64,000 nt of DNA from Silene latifolia (GCF_048544455.1 NC_133536.1:201937325-202001324); one strand, 5' to 3'; shown: positions 45,300 to 59,160, counted from the first letter of the stretch. Numbers and translations are program-made. The notes: generated by a model not told the origin, from the sequence alone.

Positions 45300-48117
45300 A
45301 GAGTTTTTGATTGACTAAGTGTGCTCGGTTTATTCCCATCAAAGAGACCTGGAGTTTAGAAGTTCTAGCTGGTGCCTATGTGAATGAAGTAGTACGCTAT
45401 CATGGGGTTCCTAAAGATATAGTTTCAGATCGAGACCCTCGATTTTGTTCTCGTTTCTGGACTGCATTACAAGAGGCCTTGGGTAGTAAACTATTGATGA
45501 GCACTGCTTTTCACGCCGCCACTGATGGTCAAACTGAGAGAACAATTCAAACTTTAGAGGATCTTCTTCGTGCCTGTGCCTTAGATTTCCAAACTTCTTG
45601 GGAGAAATGTTTACCTTTGGTTGAATTCTCTTATAACAACAGCTATCAAGCCTCCTTTAAAATGGCACCATATGAGGCTCTGTATGGTAGAAAATGCCGT
45701 ACTCCAGTCTGTTGGGATCAAACCCAAAATATTCCAATGTTAGGACCTGATTTGGTGACCGAGTCCATTGAACAAGTTAAGATCATTCGGGAGCGGATGA
45801 AGGCCGCTCAGGACCGTCACAAATCATATGCTGATGTCCGTCGTCGACCACTTTCCTTTGAGGTTGATGATCAAGTATTCCTTAAAGTGTCACCAATGAA
45901 AGGGGTGAAACGGTTTGGCGTTAAAGGGAAGTTGAGCCCTAAATATATTGGACCTTTTCAGGTGATTGAAAAGATTGGTCCAAATTTGCTTATCGTTTAG
46001 AATTGCCCCCAAATCTGAGCAAGGTTCATAATGTCTTTCATGTTTCTCAATTGAGGAAGTACATTAGTGACCCTAGCCATATCATCCAAGAAGAGATTCT
46101 TGAATTGGAGCCTAATTTGGTGGTTGAAGAAAGGCCAATTCGGATTCTTGAAAAAGCCAACAAGCAACTTAGGAGCAAAGTTGTACCTTTAGTCCGTGTT
46201 CTTTGGCGTTGTGGAAATGTCGAAGAGGAGACTTGGGAGACTGAAGCTTCTATGTTAGCTAAATATCCTGAATTATTCTCGTAAGGTATTCCTTTTCTTA
46301 CTCTTTTTCCGAGTTACTAAGCCTTATTTAATTATAATTTAGTAAGATATTATTCTTATTATAGAACTTTAAACCAAAAATTTTGAAAATGCTTTTAGGA
46401 TTTTCAATGGTTTTAACATTAGTGAATGTTGAATCTCGTTGTTGGTGACGTCCCAATAATGGGTTTTCTCATTTATTGGTGTAGAAATATTTTTATATCT
46501 TGATATGAATGTGGATGTTCTTGTCTGATCAACGAGAGTATCACCGTTTCATTGAAAAGATACCTATATTTTCTTATAACTATAATTTCTCCTTCTAAGT
46601 TTCGAGGGCGAAACTTTTTAAAAGGAGGGGTGATTGTAACGCCCCGTAATTTCGGACCGTTAGTATATTTCGGAAATAATTTGTTAATCAAATAAAATTT
46701 GATATTTAAGTATTTAAAGTAAAAATAATTCAAAGAAATATAATTTTATTATATTTTGAAGAAAAGTATTTATTTTGATAGTTTCGAAATGTTTAAAAAT
46801 AGTTTAAACCGTGTAAAAATCTTTTATTTCGAAATAAGGGCTTATCGGGGGGAAATGACAATTCTTTTGAACATTGGGTAAACGAATTTGGAAATGGGTC
46901 GTATGAGTATTCAATTTTCTTGTAATCTAGTGTTTAAGAACTTTGGTCTTGTCGGAATTTGCATTTGACCTACGGTTTTAATTATTATCGAAACGAGCCA
47001 AAACCGACTCGTAAAAATCCCGACTCAAACCCGCTCCTTCCTTTCTTCCTCTCCTATCCCGCGGCTCCCCTCCCCCTTTCCTTTCTTTTTCTGAATTTTC
47101 TTGTGTTCATCTTCTAAAACCTTCCAAAAGATTAAAAAACACCATTTTTATACATTTCAAGCTAAAAATCATCACATCTTTCTCGTTTCTTATCGGATTT
47201 TCACGAAATTTACATTTCCGGAATCCCCTCGTCGAGATCTACAACCTAGTATGTTTTAATTTCAGTTTTCTTGAAGTTGTTTTAAGACGAATTTTGGGTA
47301 ATTTCGGTTTTATATACTTATTTTTGTGTTTTTATTGTTTAATTAGGTGAAGAATTGGAAGACGAGTTTGGGGACTCGTATATTGTCGAGGATAGCGGCT
47401 AGTGCTTGTTAGGGTTTGGGTTTTAAGGTGCTAATTGCTCATTTTCTAGCTTAAGGTAACATATTTCGAGTTACTCGACGAATAATCGTCACAATCTTTG
47501 TTGTTTTTGTATGTTTGGTGATTTTTGTTTGAGTAGTAATTTTCACATGTTAAAATTTGATGCATGCATGCTTAATTTATGTCTTGTGTTAGTTTAAGTT
47601 AACATAGTTGTATTGGGAACGATTAATTTGTGTTCAGACGATGTTATAATGAACAAAAATGGAAAAAAAAGAGGTGTGGGGGTGGCGGCAGCAGGCCCGG
47701 CAGCAGCCCGGCAGGCCCACGGCTGGCCCGGGTCGGCCCGTTACTTGTTTCGCGGTTTTCCATGCTTTGTTCGTCATTTTAGGTTCATTAATGATATAAT
47801 TAGACTAAGTAACATATGGTTAAACTTAGGAAATAAATCATAATAGTAGTTAAAAATTATGTTAATGGTAAAAAAAAAAAATTATGTTATATTGATAGTT
47901 ATCACAAGTTAGGATAGTTTACAAAATGAAATTGTAATTAATAGGCTCAAAATGAATTATATAGCTATAATTGTAATGTTTTCATGATTGTGCCGAAAAC
48001 TGAGCCTTAGTCCCTTTGACTGATTCAATGTCAGTTAATTGAGTGATTGGTCAGCCGCAATTTAACCCGTACCTGTCGCGGGGCTGGGGTTGCGGGTAAA
48101 AATTCGGTTGGATGATG
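45300..48117 (+). mobile_element. Ty3/gypsy fossil: integrase segment, 3' region and incomplete LTR
   Basis: Plus-strand integrase core and C-terminus (45311-46284: [46 protein letters not shown]) are followed by the 3' region, a purine tract (46621-46635) and an LTR beginning at 46636. The LTR stops matching near 48117, where copia-linked sequence begins. LTR and 3' region are nearly identical to those at 36390-39228. Broken; few changes, so probably young. Confidence 0.8.
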
Positions 48118-51100
48118 TTTTACTACCACACTAACGCCACCATCACCAGCCTCCACTCACGGCCTCACCCACTGCCCTAACTACCCTACATATCAAAACG
48201 ATGATGTCGTATAGAGTACAAAAGGGAATGAATCTAATCCATGAAAGAGTACTACAACTTAGGAACACGTTTAATTCCCATGGAATTAACATGCCCTTCA
48301 TGCTTATCTTGTCGTAATGCTTTAGTGAGAGGATCTGCTATGTTATCATCTGTAGCAATCTTTTCTATCACTACTTCCTTTTGCTCCACGTAATCTCGGA
48401 TTAGATGAGCTTTCCGTTGTACATGTCTAGACTTGTTGCTAGACTTTGGCTCCTTAGCTTGGAAGATGGCACCACTATTGTCGCAATAGATGGTGATCGG
48501 GTCATTCGAACTAGGCACTACAGATAGCCCATGTAAGAATTGACGCATCCATATCGCTTCCTTTGTAGCTTCGGACGCGGCATAGTACTCGGACTCGGTC
48601 GTAGAATCTGCTTTGTAACAGTTTTTTTTGAACTCTTCCACCGATCGCATGAGCGCCATTAAGAGTAAAAACGAATCCAGACTGAGATTTCGAGTCATCT
48701 CGATCCGTTTGGAAGCTAGCATCTGCGTAACCGGTTGCGCATAGCTTTTGTTCGCCTCCATAAGTCAATGCCCAATCTTTAGTCCTCCGTAGGTACTTAA
48801 GAATGTTCTTGACACCAGCCAATGTGGTTCACCGGATGCTTTGTTGGAATCGACTTGTCATACTCAATGCATATGCCACGTCTGGACGTGTGCATATCAT
48901 GGCATACATGATAGATCCTATTGCCGAGGCATAAGGTATCCGTGCCATGCGCTCTTTCTCTTCCGGTGTCTCTGGTGCCCGAGACTTGCTCAAATGCACC
49001 CCTGGAGCCATGGGAAGAAACCCCTTCTTGGAGTTAGTCATGCTGAATCTCTCTAGGACTTTGTCTATGTAAGACTCCTGACTGAGAGATAACATCCGAC
49101 GTGATCTATCTCGATAGATACGGATGCCCAAAATTCTTTGTGCCTCACCCAGATCTTTCATCTGGAAATGGTTTTTCAACCATAATTTCACCGAAGTTAA
49201 GAGAGGTATGTCATTTCCAATCAGGAGTATGTCGTCAACATACAATATTAGGAAAACAATCTTGCTCCCACTCGACTTGATATAAAGACATGGTTCCTCG
49301 ACCGATCGAGTAAATCCATTTTCTTTTATCACTTGGTCGAAGCGATGATTCCAACTCCTTGATGCTTGCTTAAGTCCATAAATGGAACGCTTAAGCTTGC
49401 ACACTTTCTTAGGATGTGCTGGATCGATGAAACCTTCAGGTTGTACCATGTACAACTCTTCCTCCAAAAAGCCGTTTAAGAAGGCGGTTTTCACATCCAT
49501 TTGCCAAATTTCGTAGTCATGAAAAGCGGCGATCGCTAAGATAATCCGAATGGAACGCAGCATGACTACGGGTGCAAAGATCTCATCATAGTGCAAACCT
49601 GGCACTTGGGTGAAACCTTTAGCAACTAGTCGTGCTTTATAGATATCTTGTTGACCTTCCACAGAGTGCTTTATCTTGTAAAGCCATTTGCATTGAAGGG
49701 GACGAACCTTAGCAGGTAAGTCAACAAGATCCCATACGTTGTTCTCATACATGGAGTCCATCTCGGATTGCATGGCCTCAAGCCATAGCTTTGAGTCAGA
49801 ACTAGTCATGGCACCTTTATAGGTTGCGGGTTCACTACTCGTTAAGAGTAGAACGTCATCTATGTCATGTTCCTCGACCATACCAATGTATCTGTCCGGA
49901 GGAATAGAGACTCTTCCCGACCTCCTAGGTTCCTCAGGAATGTTAACCGCAGCCGGGATTGAAGGAATAGGTTCCTCCAATAGTTGCTCGGTACACTGTT
50001 CCGGAATCTCCGACATTCGAAGGTTCTATCACTCTTTGCATTCTCGAGAAATTCCTTCTCTAAGAATGTCGCACTAGCCGCAACAAAAACGCGTTGTTCG
50101 GTTGGCGAATAAAAGTAATGACTAAGCGTTCCTTTAGGATAGCCTATAAAGTATGTCTTGACCGATCGCGGGCCGAGCTTATCCTCGTGTCTCCACTTGA
50201 CATAAGCCTCTCAGCCCCAAACCCGTATAAAGGACAAGTTAGGGACCGTTCCCTTCCATAGTTCATATGGAGTCTTGTCAACAGCTTTAGACGGACTTCG
50301 GTTAAGTATTAGAGCAGCTGACAGAAGAGCATAACCTCATAATGAATCAGGTAATATCGTGTGACTCATCATGGATCGAACCATATCAAGTAGTGTTCGA
50401 TTTCTCCGTTCGGACACACCATTCAGCTGAGGTGTTCCAGGTGGAGTTAACTGTTGGGCAATCCCACAGTCCTTTAGGTGTTGATCAAACTCGTGAGAAA
50501 GATACTCGCCACCACGATCTGAACGTAGTGTTATAATCTTTCTACCCAGTAGGTTCTGTACCCTATTCTGGTATTCCTTGAATTTCTCAAAGGATTCACT
50601 TTTGTGCTTCATTAAGTAAACATAGCCATATCTACTTAAATCGTCCGTGAAAGTGATGAAATACCTATAGCCTTCTCGTGCGGTGATTGACATAGGTCCA
50701 CATACATCCGTGTGTATGAGTCCTAATAGGTCAGCAGCGCGCATTCCAACACCTTTGAAGGAAATACGAGTCATCTTACCGATGAGACATGATTCACACG
50801 TGCCATATGATTCAAAATCAAAGGCCGAGATAGCTCCATTCTTGATGAGCTGTTTTACGCGTTTCTCATTAATGTGTCCCATACGGCAGTGCCATAGATA
50901 CGTTTGATCTTTGTCACCAACCTTTAGCCTTTTATTCATTACGTGTAATATTTCGGTGGTCTGATCTAAAACATAAATTCCATTCATGGAGACTGCCTTG
51001 CCATAAATCATATCGTGTAAAGAGAAAATGCAAGTATTATTCTCTATTACAAATGAAAAACCAAGTTTGTCAAGTGCAGAAACAGAAATAATGTTTTTGG

Positions 51101-54100
51101 AAAGACTGGGTACATAATAGCAATCATATAATGACAACTCAAATCCGCTAGGAAGCTGGATCACATATGTCCCCTTTGAGATGGCAGCCACTCTTGCTCC
51201 ATTCCCAACACGCAGGTCCACCTCACCCTTTACGAGGGGTTCGATGTTTCGGAGCCCCTGCACATGATTACACAGATGAGAACCACAACCAGTATCAAGT
51301 ACCCAAGTTCCGTAACTTGCGTGGTTAATCTCAATCATATGAATAAAAGTAGAAGAGGAAGAAAACATACCAACAGGTTTAACACGACCTGCCTTTATGT
51401 CCTCATGGTATACGGGACATGTACGCCTCCAATGCCCAGTCTTGTGGCAATGGTGACACTCCATGTTACCATCCTTGCTCTTTGTCGCGCCTGATGAGTT
51501 GCTCGACTCACCAGGACCACTCTTACCTGAACCCGACTTCTTAAACTTCGCCTTACCTACTGCTAGGTCTGCTTTAGCTTTGCCCTTACCCTTGCCTTTG
51601 TTTGACACAACGAGAACATCCTGTTTCATGCTCCCACTGAACTTCATGTCCTTCTCGGTCTGTACGAGAAGGGAGTGCAGTTCATGGGGAGTTTTCTTCA
51701 AATCATTCATATAGTAATTCGCTCTAAAGAGCGCAAAACCATCGTGGAGTGAATGAAGCATGCGGTCAATCACAATGTTCTCGCTGATTTTACAATCAAA
51801 GGTCTCCAGCTTCTCGACATTCTCAATCATGCTGAGAATGTGTGGGCTAACCGGTTGGCCCTTCTGGAGTCTCGCATCAAAGAAGCGAGTGGTATGCTCA
51901 TAGGTCACGATTCTCGGTGCTTTCGAGAATTCCTTAGTGAGCGTCGTGAAAATCTTGTTTGCACCATGGGCTATGAAGCGTTTCTGCAAATTGGATTCCA
52001 TTGCAAAATTGAGTACGTTTTTAATCGCACCCGCGTCCATACAGAAATCGTTAAACTTGGCGATTTCATTAGCTCTAGCCGTGGGACCTGGGTTTGCCGG
52101 GATGGGCTCTAATAGATATTTGAGCTTCCGTCGCCAGCGGCAGATTCCGTAATGCCGCCTCCCAGTCCGCGAAGTTTGATCCATCATTCTTCAGTCGAGT
52201 AGACTGATTCATCTGATTCATGAAGATCCGAAGCCAGGACTCACGGTCCAATGTGGCACTTGGCATTGGGTTATCAGTAGAACCAGCCATTTGTTATAGC
52301 AGTTAAATAGATCGTGTTCTACACTGAAAAAGAAAGAAAAACAAAAACGAAATAAGCAACTCATCGAGGTGATTTAAGTCTATTTAAAATACATTTTAAC
52401 GTGTAGACTCTCGCACTTGCATAATTGATCTCCCTCAAGCATCATACAAGTGATCCCAAGACTCAATTTCTGTAAATTGATAAGCCAACTGTTTAGCCAA
52501 TTCTTCCGTAAGAATTCTTGGTCGATAGATTTCCGTAAATCCTATCTATAGTCCACCATAGTCACAGGATCGTACGAGTGACCATAGTGTTGAGATAAAA
52601 TAGGTCAATCGGTTCCAACTTACCCGACGTAGAAGGGGTCATATTATGCCTACCGACGAAGAAGGGACTCATTGGAGTTTGACCTATAAAGACCATTCTC
52701 AATTTTGGTTTATACGAGGAAGATCCCATCAACTAAATTATAATTCATATTAAGTGAACGAATAACTAGCGTCTGCGTGAATGAATTAATTTGGGTGATG
52801 GCTTAAAAACGTGTGACATGAGAATGTCAAAGAAAACTAACTCGTGACCTCTATATGTGTCAGTTTTCATGCAATAATTAGGTGGTTTGGTTTTTAGGCG
52901 GAATATGATGCATATTATCGTTACGAGAAATAAAATAAAAGAATGCAATACGTAAATAAAAAATTCCTAGTGTGGCCTATCCTAATAAAAAGAACATAAA
53001 ACAACTTTGGAATCCACCGTTGGACCCGAGAAGCTTGTCTTGATGTTCCATCTTGATCCATGTAGCGGGAGTGAGCATCCGGTCTCCATCTTTGGTCTTC
53101 TCAAAAATTACAATTTAAAATTTACAAATATAAACCTATTTACATTCTAAACAAAAACTGTAATTAAAAGAAATAAAAATGGAGATACGAGATCTCAAAA
53201 TACAACCAAGACCGTGTTCCATCATTACGGTAACACGTTCTACTAAGGCCACACTAAGTTACAACAGTTTGCAAAAATAAATAAATACGTAATAAAAAGC
53301 ATTCAAGGCATTCAACAAAACGATAAATAGAATGCATCAACTAAAACAAATTCATTCGTGACATAATTCCGTAATTATGTTAAATTTATCCAAACCACCT
53401 TTTAATGATTGAAATTCATGTGATAAAACCGCTTCTATCAATTTAATTTTAATCTAATACTGTCCGTTACTTTAAATACGCTTTAAAATAACTTAATGGT
53501 ACGTGTGTGAACCGTTTCACAATCATAGCGAGTGTACAATATCCGTATAAAGTACATATTAAGGCCAAAAGAAAATTTAAAGCAAAAGGAATAAATTTTC
53601 AAAGCTGCCAACACAAAATCCCTCGATCCAGGGACATTAGTGCTCGATCGAGGAACAAAAGGGCTCGATCGACTGAACTGCTAGTCGATCGAGAGGATTG
53701 CTAATCAGAAAGTACTCGATCGACAGTACTGGAGGTCGATCGAGGGCTTTTATCAGCAAATCTGCTCGATCGAGTACGAGGACTTCTCGATCGAGCAGTA
53801 GGGTTTTAAACAGAAGTCGATCGAGTACAGCAAGGACTCGATCGAGCAAAAACAACAAGGAAGGGCTCTCGATCGAGTAGAAACATGCTCGATCGAGGGC
53901 AAAAACATTCTGAAAACATGAAACCCTCGTGAAAACAGTTTTGACGAAACAAAACAAACGCAATTTTGATCAAAACTGCATCAAAACAATTTCACAATTT
54001 TACAAAACTTGACATATTGTTATAATCTCCGTATAAAACAACAATATGCACAAAAACAAAACGAAAACAAGATGAAACAACCGTGTAAAACATGTCACGG

Positions 54101-55209
54101 TTTCAACAAGAACAAAAACGAATCAGTCGTGCATACATGGCACGGTATTCGAGACAAAACAATCGTTTCAAAATCGTTTTTATGAAAAATCACAATGAAA
54201 ATTTACGTGGCCTCGCTCTGATACCACTTGTGGGGTAATATCCGTATAAGACCCTTTAAATTTAGGACTATAACGTAAATTTAACATGTGAAATATGGTC
54301 ATAAACGAAATACAATATAGAAACGACAAAGAAAAAGAATCAACCTCGGGTCCTTTGTAGTGCGGCGTAAAGAACAGAAATCAACAGAGATTTCCTCCTA
54401 ATTGTTGCACCCAAGACCGTCTGAGACTATGCCCTTGTGCTAGAAATGCTCTCTAATTGACTTGCAATATCGAGAGAGCTATTGTGAGGTTTTTGCAGAT
54501 GTGAGATCTAGGTTTCAGAGAGAAATGATCTCCAAAACCCTAGTTTTCTGTAAAAAAAAATTGTCTAGGTCACAAAGGAGAGGAGCTCTCCTTTTATGTG
54601 TTTCGGCCAACCGTGGGTTTGCATGGGGAAGTGGGCTTCCACTTCCTCTTAATTTTACCTCGTGGACCGGCTCGAAAAATGCTAAATGTATATGACGCGG
54701 TTTATTATAAATCGTCATCGGTTATCGGCTATTAAAACATCAACTAATAATACGAGTTAGTTGAAGTATTAATACATGTCCGACAAAGACGATATTGTAT
54801 AAGTTATTCAATATACATTAATTAAATATAATTGTTTATATTTAATTTACGAATTAACTGTTTAATTCGCCTTAGCCCATAATATTTAATCCGTATTAAA
54901 TATAATATCTCAACATCACATTTTGACTAATTACTAGTCAAATAACTCGGACTAACTAGTTAGTCAAAATTGGCATCTACATGACTGTATTTTCATACTG
55001 TCACGTCTCTCAAACGTATCCTATAGGTGTGACTTTTAGGGACCAGTTGATCACCGCCATCTGTATGACAATAACGTCAAACTTATCTAGCAAGCCAACC
55101 GTTATTGATAAACGTGGATCAACTGATAATAATACCAAAAGTATGCCCTTTGATCCTTTTAGAGATTTATAAGTCCTTGCACTAACTGTTAAGGACACCA
55201 ACCCCAACA
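48118..55209 (-). mobile_element. Ty1/copia fossil with 5' LTR, gag-pol and long leader
   Basis: On the minus strand: LTR 54229-55209 (TGTTGGGG to CCCCACA), primer-binding site TGGTATCAGAGC next to it, a leader of about 1.9 kb (52291-54228), then coding remnants down to 48252. Recognisable in order are gag (start near 52290), the zinc knuckle CHHCHKTGHWRRTC, protease (WVLDTGCGSHLC), GAG-pre-integrase (LWHCRMGHINEKRVKQL), integrase (HTDVCGPM, DLSRYGYVY), reverse transcriptase (WLEAMQSEMDSM, YVDDILLIGND) and RNase H (ADPLTKALRQDKHEGHV). Protease-integrase-RT order defines Ty1/copia. All domains are visible but the frame is broken in about four or five places. The 3' LTR is not found; the element ends against gypsy sequence near 48118. 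The 48118-48251 stretch is its 3' non-coding sequence or flank. Confidence 0.88.
53620..53905. repeat. Cluster of TCGATCGA palindromes in the copia leader
   Basis: Eleven perfect TCGATCGA octamers, plus degenerate forms, lie in about 280 bp, spaced 15-40 bp apart and usually with an extra C before and G after. Each is self-complementary, so the stretch can form many small hairpins and alternative long-range pairings. It lies in the leader between the primer-binding site and gag of the minus-strand copia element. Confidence 0.85.
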
Positions 55210-55721
55210 AGCCTTTCGTATACCTCAACATCATCTTCTTCAAAGCTATTCTCGTCCTCTAATGGTTCTCCATGAAAAATTCAACGTGTATAGGATCGAC
55301 TAAATCTTCACTTTTCTAGGTGTATTTTAACGTCTGGAAAAGCCATATACCTAATATTACTACATCTTTCACAAGGACATGGAATAGTAGAAGAACCTTT
55401 CAAATTGTTCAAAACAACTTCATAAAATTCTGCTAAACCATCCTTATAGTTGGGGTCACTCATATTTGCAGCAATCATCCAAGTTCGAGTCATTTTTCTA
55501 CATTCGTAGTATATAGGCAAATAGTTCAGAAAATCCAATAATAGGCAAACAAATAAACGAAATTTAGGAAATCAGTTAAGCTAAATTATCAATAAATCAG
55601 ATAATAACCCAACAAATTCACAAATTCAAAAATAATTGACATTCATAGGCCAGGAAATTGAACAATCCTACATCTATATATAGCTTGAAAATCTTAATAA
55701 GAAATAGTTAATAAGCTAAGA

Positions 55722-55813
<92 letters not shown>

Positions 55814-56328
55814 CCGATTGATAAACACGATGAGGGAGAGATGACGGTGACAATAGTGACGGAGATGAAGACAGAGAGAGACGATCAGCGAGGAATGGAG
55901 GATGATATTTGTGTAGCAGTATTAGCTTGTGTTTGTGTTTTGTAGCGTATAACAGAATAAAGCAATCTGTTGTTCTTTAGATCTTCATAACTTCAATAAC
56001 AACGATTATTGAGTCTACAACCGTTGTTAAAACCTAATAACAACGGGTTTTAATATAACCGTTGTAATTACTTTTCACTAATTTTGCGCCAAATTGTTAA
56101 CAACAGTTATAATGTATTACAGAGTAAACTGTTGTTATTAGTTTTTATATTAACAACGGTTGTGCAAGTTTGACCCGTTGTTAAAACCAATAACAACGGT
56201 TAACAACACATAATCGTTGTAATTAAGTTTAGTAAAATTCGCGCCATCCATTCTACAACGTCTTATGGTGATTTTCGTGAATAAGCGTTGTTAAATGGCC
56301 GTTATAGTTGCCTGGATTTGTAGTAGTG
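55210..56328 (-). mobile_element. CACTA (En/Spm) transposon end with transposase-associated domain remnant
   Basis: The minus strand begins CACTACTACAAATCCAGG at 56328, the classical CACTA terminus. It continues through a subterminal region (56328-55985) full of AACAACGGTT units in both orientations. A minus-strand frame at 55538-55308 encodes RTWMIAANMSDPNYKDGLAE, then IPCPCERCSN, then HLEK, which is the transposase-associated zinc-finger domain at the N-terminus of CACTA transposases. The element is cut at 55209/55210 by the copia LTR, so the other end and the transposase body are not seen here. A long AT microsatellite lies inside. Confidence 0.8.
55723..55804. repeat. (AT)n microsatellite
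   Basis: About 40 uninterrupted AT dinucleotides lie between the CACTA coding remnant and its subterminal repeats. Confidence 0.97.
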
Positions 56329-59160
56329 CTACTTCCAATTATACTACAACATGCACAACCATGAAACTCTCTTTTATCACATCCTACTCCTCTTAAGACA
56401 AATGTTACGTCCTCGTAACTCACTAATACTAAATCCTTAGCTATATCTTCTCACTATCCTCATTGCCAGCACATGTCAAAGATAACCACCTATAATCTAA
56501 ACACTCACCATTCCTATATCCAAGACTCTCTTACATAAACAGTTCTCATACCTCAATTCACTCAGCAAACCACCTAACATATACCACAAAATCTTTAGCT
56601 TAACCAAAGCTTCAACTGTTCCCTATTACCGCCAAAGTGACAAAGTCCTCTATACATGCACCTATCTCCATACTCATAGCTCACGATCCGCAATTATTAC
56701 ATACACTCACACTAGATCCTCAAGTTCTTTTCTTTCGTTACCGCAAAATTCATCCATAACTTAACATGAAACTAATTACCAACACCATATACTCACTGTC
56801 TCAAAGAAAGATTATGAACTACCTGCAGCTTCCAGATCAGAACAACACATGTTCCACAGTTCACTTGCCATTACCATGTCTACCAAAGCCTCATCTAAAC
56901 AAGGTCAAACTACTGTAACAACCTCTCACAACTGTGTCGTATCAACAGAATATCACTATACCATGATAACAACGGAAACATACACAACTCTCTTCCATAT
57001 CATACTCTACCCTCACTCCCAAGCTGAAACTGGTAAGAAACATCAATAAACAAAACAACCATCTATTTGTCTAAACTGAAACTCACAGGAAACAGCTGCA
57101 ACAAAACAACAATCTATACATAACTGTTATGTACTTTCGAAACTCGAATCGTAATCATCCCGCCTACTCCACCACAACCAGTGTCGGCATTGCAACACCG
57201 CCACCAATAGCCGCAACGCAGCGCCACAATACCCGCATCACAACACGAAGTACCGTGCCCGGATCACCACCTGAGGCACAACAACCACATCGATAGACAT
57301 CACAACCACTTACAATTCCCATAAGCACTGACTCAGTATAACTTTCTGGATAAGAAAACTTACTCAAAACTGCTTTACTAGATCACAACACAACATATTA
57401 TACGGAATAAACAGACAAGAATCTCATGAATATCATCCATACCTTTTCACCGAATAAACATATATCATGAATACACATACCAGTATAACTAGCCATGCCA
57501 GATCACCCAAACTATCACTTTTGAACATCATTCCATTAGATTACGGTACCCAACATGCATTATAGAACATTTAAATAACAACTTTGTAACTATCACACCA
57601 TACCACTTCTTGTGAGGTCAGAACCTCACACAAACATTTATACACATCATAGACCCGTAATCACCTCCAGCTAGTCAATCCTGATCACGTAAGTTACCAC
57701 TTGGTAAGGTTACCTCTCGCCCGAGCTTAACTCATGTGCCCCTCATAACACATTTTCCCATTCGCATAACCATCACCCCCTGTCAAATATAACCATACAA
57801 CTAATACTCAACTACTAGCAACCGCCTCCTAAGACCACATCTTATACTTCCTCACAAACGTACATATCAATCCGGCCTCTACATAATCAACCTCTTTAGA
57901 ATTTTCATATTTCTTATCTATCATCACCCTTGACCACTAGTGACAACGCCACAATACCACCACTGCTCGTATAACAAACCTCTTACACTCATCCCTAAAC
58001 ATCACGGTTTCTTTCCTATATTTGGTTAACATCCCAAATCACGACATCAAATCCACCAACAAAATTTACCTCAACCTTCTTCCCAATACTATCCTTAATT
58101 GTATCATCACCCAACTCACCGCCAAGATCTCCTATCGTGCAAATTCTTCATCAAGCTTTTTACTTTCCTTAATTCCTCGAAACTCATGATTCACATGTTG
58201 TCCTGGAACCCCTATATAACAGTTAACTCAAATCCTCATGATTGTATCACACATCTCGACGATTCATTACTTCTTTATCACACAACTCCGATCAATATTT
58301 TTCTCAGCTTACTTTTTACCCTTCTTTTCTCTTTACATTCAACAATACTAATTAATAGTTCAACTCCTTATTACTTCTATCTAACTCTTTAGTGCTCCGA
58401 TTACCTTCTCATTACTCCAAAACTCGAATCCCATTATTTCATATCAGTATCATCTCACTCTTTCTTACTATGGATCTTCTCTTATCATGCTATCACTCAC
58501 ACTTATCACCAATCAGTCCAGACCATCTCATGCTATCACTCACACTCATCACCAATATTTTTTTTAATTCCAAAACTCATTTCATACCGTTAATTGCTCA
58601 AGGAAATCACACATTAGTTTCACCTCTTGATACAAATTCCCAAACTCACTCACTATCTGCAAATCCATGTCGTGACGGGTCTCCATAAAGTTCACTATAT
58701 ACCACTCCTCTCAATCCCTCTAAAACGACCTTCCTCTACATATATTCTTAACCCACATGATTCCTAACCATCTCCCTCCATAATTCTTTACACATCTCAA
58801 GTTGCCACTATCCACATCCTTCCTTTCAATCTTTTCATTATCACGTTCCTTAGACTCACATCATCCCTTGCCCATATTCACTTACTTTTACATTACTCAA
58901 CACACAATCATATCACTCATCTCATCTCACAAAACATGCTTCATGCCTTAACAAGCCTTACCAATCTTCCTTTTCGTTCCCACTACCTATCACAACCACA
59001 TATAACTCATGTCCTCCCCACCGAACTCATACTCACCACAGGTGCCACTCCTTACATCATAAGATTGGGTAACATCAAGACCAAAACTCATGTAAATCAA
59101 TGTAAAAGGAAGCAAAAGAACACCTTTGAATTAAACATAATAGGCAATGAAGTCAAAAGA
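56329..59160. other. Long G-poor tract without recognised genes
   Basis: The plus strand is rich in A, C and T and strikingly poor in G for nearly 3 kb. Small frames exist but show no family motifs and look like by-products of the skewed composition. Near 57164-57367 the composition becomes more GC-rich (CCACCACAACC-type). I cannot assign it. It may be the non-coding internal part of an LTR retrotransposon, which would fit the TCGATCGA cluster at its right edge. Confidence 0.4.

Noticed and set aside
31967-47843. Repeated small protein MNKNGKKRGVGV.. seen four times
   Set aside because: Each copy lies at the same place in a gypsy LTR, so repetition reflects LTR copies. It has no coding support.
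53637-53963. Open frame rich in LDR repeats (minus strand) in the copia leader
   Set aside because: It is the translation of the TCGATCGA palindrome cluster and carries no protein signature.
27300-55209. The copia LTR ending at 27962 as the missing 3' LTR of the copia element at 48118-55209
   Set aside because: The two LTRs share one conserved block but are clearly different elsewhere, while paired LTRs should be nearly identical; separate insertions are more likely.
56329-59160. Several 60-100 codon frames in the G-poor tract
   Set aside because: Low-complexity Ser/Thr/His/Leu-rich translations caused by composition; no conserved motif.
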